From JBDZUZ01 sp040255445 (GTDB lineage Bacteria > Planctomycetota > Phycisphaerae > Phycisphaerales > UBA1924), in the NCBI GenBank assembly GCA_040255445.1, contig JBDZUZ010000194.1, positions 1 to 6,107 of the forward strand: 6,107 nt of DNA, written 5' to 3'. Under the pieces are notes generated by a model, which saw only the letters and a program-made list of their open reading frames with translations, was not told where the DNA came from and searched no databases. Every line of letters starts with the position of its first letter. Positions within the stretch are counted from its first letter, which is position 1. A program made the position numbers and the translations under genes. This document shows, one piece after another, positions 1 through 5,214 of this stretch.

Positions 1-33
1 CCAGAGGACTTCCACCTCCGGGTGATCGAACAT
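1..33 (-). CDS. Possible 5' end of an unidentified gene, cut by the window edge
   Basis: Read on the minus strand, an ATG at 33-31 opens a frame that stays open to the window edge and gives only eleven residues, MFDHPEVEVLW. Nine of the eleven codons end in G or C, as in the other genes here, and the frame starts just beyond the rpmA terminator, where a new transcription unit could begin. No SD is visible, and an in-frame GTG nine bases further upstream is an alternative start. The peptide does not look like the start of Obg, a common gene after rpmA. Eleven residues are too few to name a product, and the reading may be chance. Confidence 0.22.
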   Translation of the reverse strand, partial: MFDHPEVEVLW

Positions 34-49
34 GCTCGGCACACCAACG

Positions 50-76
50 AAAAAGCCCGGAGCAATCGCTCCGGGC
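50..76 (-). terminator. Rho-independent terminator of rpmA
   Basis: A perfect 9-bp GC-rich stem (55-63 with 68-76) closes a 4-nt loop (64-67). On the minus strand it is followed at once by five T residues (complement of 50-54). It lies 27 bases past the rpmA stop codon, so it is well placed to end the rpmA transcript. In the plus direction the stem is followed by CTTGG rather than a T run, so it should work mainly on the minus strand. Confidence 0.88.
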
Positions 77-103
77 CTTGGTCAATCAACGCATTCGCGA
101 ACT

Positions 104-391
104 TCAGTTGTTCGCGGCGGCCTTCAGCCAGGCGGGGCACTCGGCCTCGCCGTCGGTCGGGATCACATGGACCTTGCGGCCCTTGAAGGTCACCGTGCCA
201 TCGGCCACCGAGAACAGAGTGTCATCCTTGCCGCGGCGGACGTTGAAGCCGGCCTGGAAGGGCGTGCCCACCTGGCGGACGATGATCGCGCCCGGCTTGG
301 CGGTCTGGCCACCGTACAGCTTGATCCCGCGGTACTGCGGGTTGCTGTCGCGGCCGTTCTTGGTTGAACCCTGACCCTTTTTGTGTGCCAT
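104..391 (-). CDS. rpmA: 50S ribosomal protein L27
   Basis: The 95-residue product is bacterial ribosomal protein L27 of the large subunit. In known ribosomes its N-terminal tail reaches the peptidyl-transferase centre and helps place tRNA. The start MAHKKGQGSTKNGRDS is the family's conserved N-terminus, without the cleaved extension found in Firmicutes. The core IIVRQVGTPFQAGFNV, followed by DDTLFSVADGTVTF, matches the L27 beta-barrel. At 95 residues it is slightly longer than E. coli L27 (about 85) because of a C-terminal tail (GEAECPAWLKAAANN). The ATG is supported by the family N-terminus and by a GAGGT upstream. A strong terminator follows the stop. In most bacteria rplU (L21) lies directly upstream; here the upstream neighbour is an exported protein of unknown function, 119 bp away. 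Confidence 0.97.
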   Translation of the reverse strand: MAHKKGQGSTKNGRDSNPQYRGIKLYGGQTAKPGAIIVRQVGTPFQAGFNVRRGKDDTLFSVADGTVTFKGRKVHVIPTDGEAECPAWLKAAANN

Positions 392-398
392 GACGCGG

Positions 399-403
399 AC
401 CTC
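399..403 (-). promoter_or_regulatory. Ribosome binding site of rpmA
   Basis: GAGGT on the minus strand (complement of 399-403) sits 7 nt before the rpmA ATG, a normal SD spacing. It supports the annotated start. Most other genes in this window lack such a site. Confidence 0.6.
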
Positions 404-455
404 ATCAAATCAATCGTTCAAAACCACCGGCCACCAAAACCCGGCGGTCTGACTC

Positions 456-478
456 GGGCCGGAACAGTAGCCGGGCCC
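456..478 (-). other. Imperfect stem-loop between the exported-protein gene and rpmA
   Basis: GGGCCGG (456-462) can pair with CCGGGCCC (471-478) with one bulged G, leaving an 8-nt loop. It lies about 35 bp past the stop of the upstream gene and 65 bp before rpmA. No T run follows on either strand, so it is not a classic intrinsic terminator. It may be an attenuating or mRNA-processing structure, or simply a product of high GC content. Confidence 0.25.
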
Positions 479-510
479 CCCACCGCCGTCCAGTTACCGC
501 CAAACCTCGC

Positions 511-1137
511 TCACCGGAGAATCCAGCGCCGCTCGCCCAGCTGGATCGGCTGGCTGCCCATGTCCCGGATCTCGCCCGGCGGCACGTACCGCAGCATCAG
601 CGTCTTGCGGAGGAGCACCCGCTCGTTCTCCCCGGTCTGTGGGTTCGGGTACTCGACTGCCCGCGTCTCGCCGCTGAAGCCAGAGGCGAAAATCGAGATG
701 TCACCAGGTTTGATTTCCTCGACCCACCAGATCGCCAGGCCCTCCTTGGCGTTCTCCGGGCCCTGCAGCAGGGTGCCGACGATCGAGATCTGGTCCTCAA
801 GGAAGGGGTTCGCCAGCCGCGACATGATCTCGCGGGTGACCGCGGCGGGGACATCGCGCCCGGCGCGGCGGATCTCGCCGCTGTCGGTCACGAGCTCGAA
901 CGCCGGGGCAAAGAGCAGGTCCTGGCCCGTGTTGTTCGTAACCTTATAGGTAAGGTAGTAGAACTTCCGGGTCCCCACCCCCTCGACATCGACCGTGGCG
1001 ACCCGGAGCGGGCCGGTCGACAGGTCGAGCTGCCAGCGGCGGGGAATCGGGTCCGGCTCGGGGGCCAGACCGGCCATGATGCCGGCCGAGAGCACCGCGA
1101 ACAGGGCGAGGATGAGAGTCGACAGCACTTTCGTCAC
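511..1137 (-). CDS. Exported protein of unknown function, predicted beta-rich
   Basis: A 208-residue product that I do not recognise as a named family. Residues 4-23 (VLSTLILALFAVLSAGIMAG) form one hydrophobic segment after a short basic start, consistent with a signal peptide or N-terminal anchor. No lipobox cysteine follows, so it is probably secreted or membrane-tethered by this segment. The rest alternates short hydrophobic strands with turns, including KFYYLTYKVTNNTGQDLLFAP, which resembles Ig-like or DUF4352-like extracytoplasmic domains. That comparison is inferred from pattern only. The start is GTG with no strong SD (a G run lies 5 nt upstream); it is chosen because it puts the signal sequence at the N-terminus. 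It is co-oriented with rpmA, 119 bp upstream of it, and divergent from the GNAT gene. A role at the cell envelope is plausible; the function is unknown. Confidence 0.82.
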   Translation of the reverse strand: MTKVLSTLILALFAVLSAGIMAGLAPEPDPIPRRWQLDLSTGPLRVATVDVEGVGTRKFYYLTYKVTNNTGQDLLFAPAFELVTDSGEIRRAGRDVPAAVTREIMSRLANPFLEDQISIVGTLLQGPENAKEGLAIWWVEEIKPGDISIFASGFSGETRAVEYPNPQTGENERVLLRKTLMLRYVPPGEIRDMGSQPIQLGERRWILR

Positions 1138-1183
1138 GCGAACCCCCGGGCGATGACGCCGCGGAAAGACCGATGAAACATCC

Positions 1184-1232
1184 CCGGCCGACCGGCCGGA
1201 GCGGCAAGTCTACTGGACGCGCTCGGCGCGTC
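1184..1232. promoter_or_regulatory. Divergent intergenic region with two short inverted repeats
   Basis: The 118 bp between the two divergent starts (1137 and 1256) must carry the 5' ends of both genes. It holds CCGGCC-GACC-GGCCGG (1184-1199) and GACGCG-CTCGG-CGCGTC (1216-1232), each with 6-bp arms. A GTACC direct repeat lies at 1241-1250. These could be operator half-sites or small hairpins, but 6-bp GC arms arise often by chance in DNA this GC-rich. No convincing -35/-10 pair is visible on either strand. Confidence 0.2.
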
Positions 1233-1255
1233 AAACCGGAGTACCGTACCGCGCT

Positions 1256-2302
1256 GTGTCCCGCGGTGTTCCGACAACCTCCCCAGGCGGCGTGCAGGAC
1301 CCGGGGCCACCCCCCCAGATCCGCGTCCGCCGGCTCGGCCGCGAGCATGCGCTCGCCGCGGCCCGACGCCTCGTCGACCAGTCGCTCGCCGATGTCGACC
1401 AGGCCGCCAAACGCCTGATCGCCGCGGGCCCGGCGCACGGGATCGACTTCTCCCTCGCCTGGGCCACGGTCGACGAGATCGGCCCCGGCGTCGTCGCTCG
1501 TCAGGTCGTCCTCGCGGTGCCCGGCCGCGGCCGCACCGTGATGCTGTTCATCTCCGAACCACCGCCCAAGGGTGATGCCGGCGGCACGGAACGCGGCGTG
1601 CTCGAACGCGCGGCGATCCTCAAGACGCTCTGCAGTGACCTGGCCCGCGAAATGCCCGGCAGCGTTCGCCTCGCGCAGGCGCTCCCCAGCCCGCACGAAG
1701 CCTGGGCGATCGACTCGATGCGCTCGGCGGGGTTCCTGCACGTTGGCGACCTGAGCTATATGAAGCGGCCCATATCGGGCCCCATCCGCGCCGATGCCAC
1801 GATGGATAGTGGTGATGCCTGGCCCGCTGACATCGCCCTCGAACGCGCCGACACACTCGGCGGGCGCCGCAACAGCGATCCGCTCTTTACCGCCGCGCTC
1901 GATGCCAGCTACGCCGACACGCTCGACTGCCCCGAACTCTGCGGGTTGCGCGACACGACCGATGTCCTCGAATCGCACCGCGCTACCGGCGCATTCGACC
2001 CCAAGCTGTGGTGGCTGCTCCGCAAAGACAACGAGCCGGTGGGGTGCATGCTCCTCAACCGCTGTCCCGAGCAGCGCACGGTCGAACTCGTCTACCTGGG
2101 TCTGGCGCCGCGAGTCCGCGGCCGCGGCCTCGCCGGAATGCTGCTCGCCCGCGGCATCACCGAACTGCAGCGCACCAACCCGGGATGGCAGCTCACCTGC
2201 GCCGTCGATGACCGCAACACGCCCGCTCGATCGCTCTACACGCGGCACGGCTTTGCCGCGTTCTCACGGCGCACCGCGATGGTGAAGCCGCTGGGTGCGT
2301 GA
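1256..2302 (+). CDS. GNAT-family N-acetyltransferase with a degenerate N-terminal GNAT-like half
   Basis: The 348-residue product transfers an acyl group, normally acetyl from acetyl-CoA, to an unknown amine. The C-terminal half (about 190-346) is a clear GNAT domain. VELVYLGLAPRVRGRGLAGM (276-295) contains strand beta4 and the acetyl-CoA pyrophosphate loop (R286-x-x-G289-x-G291). DDRNTPARSLYTRHGF (318-333) is the usual motif B with the N..A..LY...GF pattern. The N-terminal half (about 22-173) resembles a second GNAT fold: a strand (TVMLFIS), a helix (RGVLERAAILKTL) and an ending AIDSMRSAGFLHVGDLSYMK that echoes motif B. It lacks the glycine-rich CoA loop. Tandem GNAT enzymes such as mycothiol synthase MshD have this layout, but I do not claim that activity. 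The start is GTG without an SD; a second in-frame GTG at 1292 is possible, and the recognisable fold begins near residue 22. The gene stands alone, divergent from the exported-protein gene. Confidence 0.87.
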   Translation: MSRGVPTTSPGGVQDPGPPPQIRVRRLGREHALAAARRLVDQSLADVDQAAKRLIAAGPAHGIDFSLAWATVDEIGPGVVARQVVLAVPGRGRTVMLFISEPPPKGDAGGTERGVLERAAILKTLCSDLAREMPGSVRLAQALPSPHEAWAIDSMRSAGFLHVGDLSYMKRPISGPIRADATMDSGDAWPADIALERADTLGGRRNSDPLFTAALDASYADTLDCPELCGLRDTTDVLESHRATGAFDPKLWWLLRKDNEPVGCMLLNRCPEQRTVELVYLGLAPRVRGRGLAGMLLARGITELQRTNPGWQLTCAVDDRNTPARSLYTRHGFAAFSRRTAMVKPLGA

Positions 2303-2303
2303 C

Positions 2304-2323
2304 GGTGTGCAGCGCTGCGCACC
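2304..2323 (+). terminator. Palindromic stem-loop directly after the acetyltransferase stop codon
   Basis: A 20-nt near-perfect palindrome begins 2 nt after the TGA. The arms GGTGTGCA and TGCGCACC pair over 8 bp with one G-U wobble around a GCGC loop. No T run follows, so it is a weak candidate for an intrinsic terminator and may instead protect the 3' end of the mRNA. Confidence 0.35.
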
Positions 2324-2405
2324 ATCGGCGATCGCTGTCAACTGAGCGCCGCCGACACATTTGCTAGCGCGTTCCGCTCGCGGCACTTGCGCTGTGTTCA
2401 ACGGG

Positions 2406-2456
2406 TTTTGCACATCGCGGCACGTCGTCATCCACACCCCGTGGGTAACTTTTTTT
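2406..2456. other. Candidate DnaA-box cluster with T tract (possible oriC or dnaA autoregulatory site)
   Basis: TTTTGCACA (2406-2414) fits the relaxed DnaA-box consensus TTWTNCACA exactly. TCATCCACA (2428-2436) differs from the strict box TTATCCACA at one base; its start is 22 bp from the first box, about two helical turns, in the same orientation. TTACCCACG on the minus strand (complement of 2440-2448) differs at two bases and points the other way. A run of seven T (2450-2456) follows directly and is the most AT-rich spot nearby, so it could mark an unwinding element. Boxes upstream of dnaA are known both in origins and in autoregulated dnaA promoters, and the sequence alone does not separate these. 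The T tract is short for a full unwinding element. Confidence 0.5.
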
Positions 2457-2526
2457 CAGATCGCGCAAGTCGTTGTCGTTGCCGCCCCACCGCGCGATGC
2501 ACACCTGACGACGAACACTCCGCGTA

Positions 2527-2555
2527 TTGCTCGACCCGGGATTCGCCTCTAACTT
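2527..2555 (+). promoter_or_regulatory. Weak candidate promoter for dnaA
   Basis: TTGCTC (2527-2532) and TAACTT (2550-2555) are separated by exactly 17 bp, the ideal sigma-70 spacing. Each hexamer matches only three of six consensus positions. Use of this promoter would give dnaA a leader of about 300 nt, placing the box cluster upstream of the promoter. It is a guess from spacing and local AT content. Confidence 0.2.
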
Positions 2556-2866
2556 TGGGGTCCCAACGCGAGCCACGATCGGCACGCGAAGGGCACGGCA
2601 GCAGAGGAGTCTCGTAGAGGGTATTTGGTCAGGGAATCGACCGACGGCGGGTGCGTCGCGGTGGGCCTTCGTGGTCCCGTCGCTCCGAAATTCGTGACAC
2701 GGAGATGGTCAGGCCGGCTCGACCGGTTCGACCGTTGTTCGCGCCCCCGGTGTGAAGGACTCGAAACACGGATGACGCCCAGGAGTCGGGCAAGGTCGGC
2801 CGCTACGAACGCGGCGCGCCCCGCGGTATCGCCGCGCCCCGACACCCGGGCAGGGTTTCGGTTCAG

Positions 2867-4543
2867 ATGAGGGTCGAGCCTGTGGATGAAGGCACTTCGA
2901 CGACACGCGTCCGGGCAACCAACATCGGCGCGCAGCGGGCCACGATGCAGGCCGCGAGCAGGGATGAACGCCGCGAGGAAATCGCCCGCGAGATCCTCGC
3001 CCGCCTTTCGGCCGAGGTCGGCCATTCGATCGTCGAGCGATTCTTCGACCGCCAGACGCGGATCGACTTCCACGATGGCCACCTCGATGTGACGGTGCCC
3101 TCGGGCTTCCTCGCGCAGCTGCTCGACCGCCGCTTCGGCGACCAGCCCCGCCGCGCCGCCGCCGCCGGCCGCACCGCCGGCGCCGAGACCAGCAGCGCCG
3201 CCACCGACGGGCAGGACATCGATCTGCGCTTCCATGTCGACCGCACCGCCTTCGAAGCGCCCGCCGCGCCGCAGCGTCGCGACTCGACCACCCGCGATGG
3301 CCAGAGCGGAAATCAAGCCCCCGCCGGCCAGAGCATGCAGGCCCGCGCCGGCCGCGCAGCTCCCTCGCGGAACGGCCGCGCCCCCAAGCAGCCCGGCTTC
3401 ACGCCCCGCTTCCGCTTCGATGACTTCATCGTGGGCGCCTCCAACCGCCTCGCGTACTCCGCCGCGGTCCGCATGGCCGAAGACCCGCAGAGCATGGCGC
3501 CGCTCTTCATCCACGGCGCCTGCGGCATGGGCAAGACCCACCTGCTCCAGGCGCTCGCGCGTCGCTTCAAGGAAGTCCACCCCGAGGCCAACGTTCGCTA
3601 CACCACCGCCGAGCACTTCACCAACGAGTTCGTCACCGCGGTGATGCAGAACAAGGTCGACCAGTTCCGCAAGTCGTACCGCCGCGTCGATCTGCTCTGC
3701 ATCGACGATGTCCACTTCCTCGCCAGCAAGGACGCCACGCAGAACGAACTGCTCTACACCTTCGACGCTGTTGGACTCGACGGCGCCAAGGTCGCGATGG
3801 CCAGCGATGAGCACCCCCGCGAGATCAAGAAGCTCAGCGAGAAGCTCGCCTCACGCTTCATGTCCGGCATGGTCGTCAAGATGGATGCGCCCGATGCCGA
3901 GCTCCGCGGCAAGCTCGTCCGCGAACTGGCGAAGCGCCGCGGCCTCGAGCTCGAGGACGCCGCGATCCAGCTCATCTGCGACCGCACCGCACGCGCCATC
4001 GGCGCGCTCGGCGGCTTCGGCGGCTCGGTCCGCGAAATCGAGGGCCTGCTCATCCAGGTCGATGCCGTGCACCGGCTGCTCCCCGAATTCCGCCAGCCCG
4101 ATGGCCGCATCGGCCTGCTGCTGGTCCGCAAGGCTCTTGGCCTGCAGGACAGCGACAGCCCCTCGCCCACGGACAACGGCTTCCGCCCCCGTCGCCCGAT
4201 CTCGACCGACACCGTCGTCGCCGAGACCTGCAAGGCACTCTGCGTTGAACTCGGCGACTTCATGGGCAAGGGCCGGCACAAGCGCGTCGTCCTCGCCCGC
4301 TCCATCACCTCGTACCTCGCCCGCAAGCTCACCACGCAGAGCTTCCCCGAGATCGCCCGCGCCATGGGCCGGCCCAACCACTCGACGGTCATCACCGCCG
4401 AGCGGCGCCTTCAGGCCCAGCTCGAATCGGGCATCGAGTCCTTCGAGGATGTCGTGATCCCCGCCGAACTCGCAGGGCTCTCGCCCCGCGGCATCGTCGA
4501 CGCCATCGCGGCACGCATCACCAAGGCCGCCGGTCACGTCTGA
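2867..4543 (+). CDS. dnaA: Chromosomal replication initiator protein DnaA, divergent
   Basis: The 558-residue product is DnaA, the AAA+ ATPase that binds origin boxes, melts the DNA and loads the helicase. Domain I spans about 33-95 (HLDVTVPSGFLAQLLDRRF). A low-complexity Ala/Arg/Gly linker (domain II) runs from about 97 to 176. Domain III begins near FTPRFRFDDFIVGASNR (178-194). It has Walker A GACGMGKT (217-224), Walker B LLCIDD (276-281), sensor 1 MASDEHP (311-317), the arginine finger in LASRF (R330) and sensor 2 in SVREIEG (R389). Domain IV (about 445-515) ends in IARAMGRPNHSTVITAERRL; most DnaA proteins have GGRDHTTV at that motif. The usual length is about 450; the excess lies in the linker and in a tail of about 43 residues (516-558). 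The ATG at 2867 has no SD. A GTG at 2882 or ATG at 2945 (Met27) is also possible, since homology starts only after about residue 30. No dnaN, recF or gyrB neighbours it. Confidence 0.95.
   Translation: MRVEPVDEGTSTTRVRATNIGAQRATMQAASRDERREEIAREILARLSAEVGHSIVERFFDRQTRIDFHDGHLDVTVPSGFLAQLLDRRFGDQPRRAAAAGRTAGAETSSAATDGQDIDLRFHVDRTAFEAPAAPQRRDSTTRDGQSGNQAPAGQSMQARAGRAAPSRNGRAPKQPGFTPRFRFDDFIVGASNRLAYSAAVRMAEDPQSMAPLFIHGACGMGKTHLLQALARRFKEVHPEANVRYTTAEHFTNEFVTAVMQNKVDQFRKSYRRVDLLCIDDVHFLASKDATQNELLYTFDAVGLDGAKVAMASDEHPREIKKLSEKLASRFMSGMVVKMDAPDAELRGKLVRELAKRRGLELEDAAIQLICDRTARAIGALGGFGGSVREIEGLLIQVDAVHRLLPEFRQPDGRIGLLLVRKALGLQDSDSPSPTDNGFRPRRPISTDTVVAETCKALCVELGDFMGKGRHKRVVLARSITSYLARKLTTQSFPEIARAMGRPNHSTVITAERRLQAQLESGIESFEDVVIPAELAGLSPRGIVDAIAARITKAAGHV
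2881..2889 (-). promoter_or_regulatory. DnaA-box-like 9-mer inside the dnaA 5' end
   Basis: TGTGGATGA at 2881-2889 is TCATCCACA on the minus strand, the identical 9-mer seen at 2428-2436 in the opposite orientation. It covers codons 5-8 of dnaA as annotated. If dnaA really starts at Met27 (2945), this site would lie in the leader, a natural place for autoregulation. It differs from the strict box TTATCCACA at one base. Confidence 0.35.
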
Positions 4544-4602
4544 GCCGCGACTGATGCGGCGTCTGAAACGACCCTGAGACCGCCAGGCTCCTCTCTCCCT
4601 CG

Positions 4603-4638
4603 CCTCTCCTTCCCGATACGCTGTTCGGGAAGGAGGGG
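4603..4638 (+). promoter_or_regulatory. Stem-loop sequestering the Shine-Dalgarno of the META lipoprotein gene
   Basis: Bases 4603-4616 pair with 4625-4638 over 14 bp (one T-G wobble) around an 8-nt loop (4617-4624). The 3' arm contains AAGGAGG (4630-4636), a near-perfect SD with 9 nt to the ATG at 4646. The mRNA structure would therefore hide the ribosome site, suggesting translational control such as a thermosensor, a protein-binding leader or coupling to upstream transcription. No T run follows the stem, so an intrinsic terminator for dnaA is less likely. A C/T-rich stretch just upstream (4588-4614) offers alternative partners for the same SD. Confidence 0.6.
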
Positions 4639-4645
4639 CTTGTTC

Positions 4646-5113
4646 ATGCGCCCGATACAACTCGCTCGACTGATCGTGCTTGTGTTCGCCGCCGCAACTT
4701 CGCTCGCGTTCCTCGCGCCGACCGGCTGCGCAGCCTCACGCGACAAAGTCCCCGCCGGGCCCGAGCTCGAGGGCACCGCGTGGGAACTGGCCTGGATGAA
4801 CGGCGACGGCGACACCCCGCCCGATGCCGGGATCACCCTCTTCTTCGAGAACCGCCAGGCCGCGGGCAACGCGGGCGTCAACCGCTACAGCGGCCCGGTG
4901 CAGGTGGCGCCCGGCGAGAAAGCGACGATCGCCATCGGCCCGGCGGTCTCCACCAAGATGGGCGGCCCGCCCGAAGCCATGCGCCGCGAAGTCCGCTACC
5001 TCGCCCTCCTCGCCCAGTCCGACCGCTACGGCATCGGCGAGGACGGCCTGCTCCGCCTCTACTGGAAGGACGAAGAACTCCTCCGCTTCAAGAAGGCCCA
5101 GGTCCTGCGCTGA
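4646..5113 (+). CDS. META/HslJ-like domain lipoprotein
   Basis: The 155-residue product has a signal peptide with a hydrophobic core LIVLVFAAATSLAFLA (9-24) ending in PTGC, so Cys28 is the likely lipidated residue. Pro at -3 is unusual for a lipobox, where Leu is typical. The mature part fits the META domain of HslJ-like proteins: LEGTAWELAWMNGD near its start, GITLFFEN, then AAGNAGVNRYSGPV (compare the family's GxxGxNxYxG). VSTKMGGPPEAMRREVRYLALL follows (compare the family's T.M.C..P.M..E..F...L), and it ends DGLLRLYWKDEELLRF. HslJ has been linked to novobiocin resistance and heat response in E. coli; the domain's biochemical role is unclear and I assign none here. I choose ATG 4646 over the in-frame TTG 4640 because the AAGGAGG then sits 9 nt away. 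The gene follows dnaA by 102 bp, but a shared transcript is unproven. Confidence 0.86.
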   Translation: MRPIQLARLIVLVFAAATSLAFLAPTGCAASRDKVPAGPELEGTAWELAWMNGDGDTPPDAGITLFFENRQAAGNAGVNRYSGPVQVAPGEKATIAIGPAVSTKMGGPPEAMRREVRYLALLAQSDRYGIGEDGLLRLYWKDEELLRFKKAQVLR

Positions 5114-5146
5114 CCGCCTCGCCCGGCACACAGCCTGTCCGCTGTA

Positions 5147-5167
5147 CGCTTTCCGCTTTACGCTTTC
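5147..5167. repeat. Three tandem copies of a CGCTTT-based heptamer
   Basis: CGCTTT occurs at 5147-5152, 5154-5159 and 5161-5166 with a strict 7-bp period; the seventh base is C, A, C. The flanking bases extend this into a direct repeat TACGCTTTCC at 5145-5154 and 5159-5168. It lies in the 101-bp spacer before the aminotransferase gene. It may be a small regulatory array or replication slippage. Confidence 0.55.
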
Positions 5168-5202
5168 CCCGCCTTCCCCTCGATCCCTCCCCGCCCCCGG
5201 CC

Positions 5203-5208
5203 GATAAT
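5203..5208 (+). promoter_or_regulatory. Possible -10 element for a leaderless transcript
   Basis: GATAAT differs from the sigma-70 -10 consensus at one base and ends 6 nt before the ATG at 5215. Transcription starting the usual 6-8 nt downstream would begin at or next to the start codon, giving an almost leaderless mRNA, which agrees with the absence of an SD. No -35 match is seen at the expected distance (about 5180-5185). Confidence 0.35.
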
Positions 5209-5214
5209 CCCCGC

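Larger units (their letters stand above)
2303..2866. other. 564-bp gene-free region upstream of dnaA
   Basis: Open frames here are short, lack family resemblance and overlap on both strands, so I call no gene. The left part (to about 2460) holds the post-GNAT palindrome, a cluster of DnaA-box-like 9-mers and a T7 tract. The middle has TAACTTT at 2550-2556, the same heptamer as at 2446-2452, and a possible promoter. The right part is GC-rich, with TCGACCG repeated at 2637-2643, 2719-2725 and 2728-2734, and CGCGCCCCG repeated at 2815-2823 and 2833-2841 just before dnaA. The length and content fit an origin or a long dnaA leader better than an ordinary spacer. Confidence 0.5.

Noticed and set aside
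1..33. Left-edge frame read as the start of obg (GTPase), a frequent gene after rpmA
   Set aside because: The visible residues MFDHPEVEVLW do not match the conserved Obg N-terminus, which begins MFVD and has a glycine-rich stretch.
944..2248. Long minus-strand open frame (434 codons) opposite the acetyltransferase
   Set aside because: It is antisense to a gene with clear GNAT motifs and overlaps the start of the exported-protein gene in another frame. The translation is Arg/Gly/Ala-rich with no family pattern, typical of a shadow frame in high-GC DNA.
2328..2335. GCGATCGC palindrome, as in cyanobacterial HIP1
   Set aside because: A single octamer of this kind is expected by chance in GC-rich DNA, and nothing else here points to cyanobacteria.
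2361..2617. Short open frames in the region upstream of dnaA
   Set aside because: They overlap each other on both strands, have no SD and no recognisable protein features, and cover the DnaA-box cluster.
2549..3814. Long minus-strand open frame (421 codons) opposite dnaA
   Set aside because: It lies antisense to the conserved domains I-III of dnaA and has a repetitive Gly/Ala/Val composition without motifs.
4603..4638. Hairpin read as an intrinsic terminator of dnaA
   Set aside because: There is no T run after the stem on either strand, and the 3' arm is the SD of the next gene, so a leader structure fits better.
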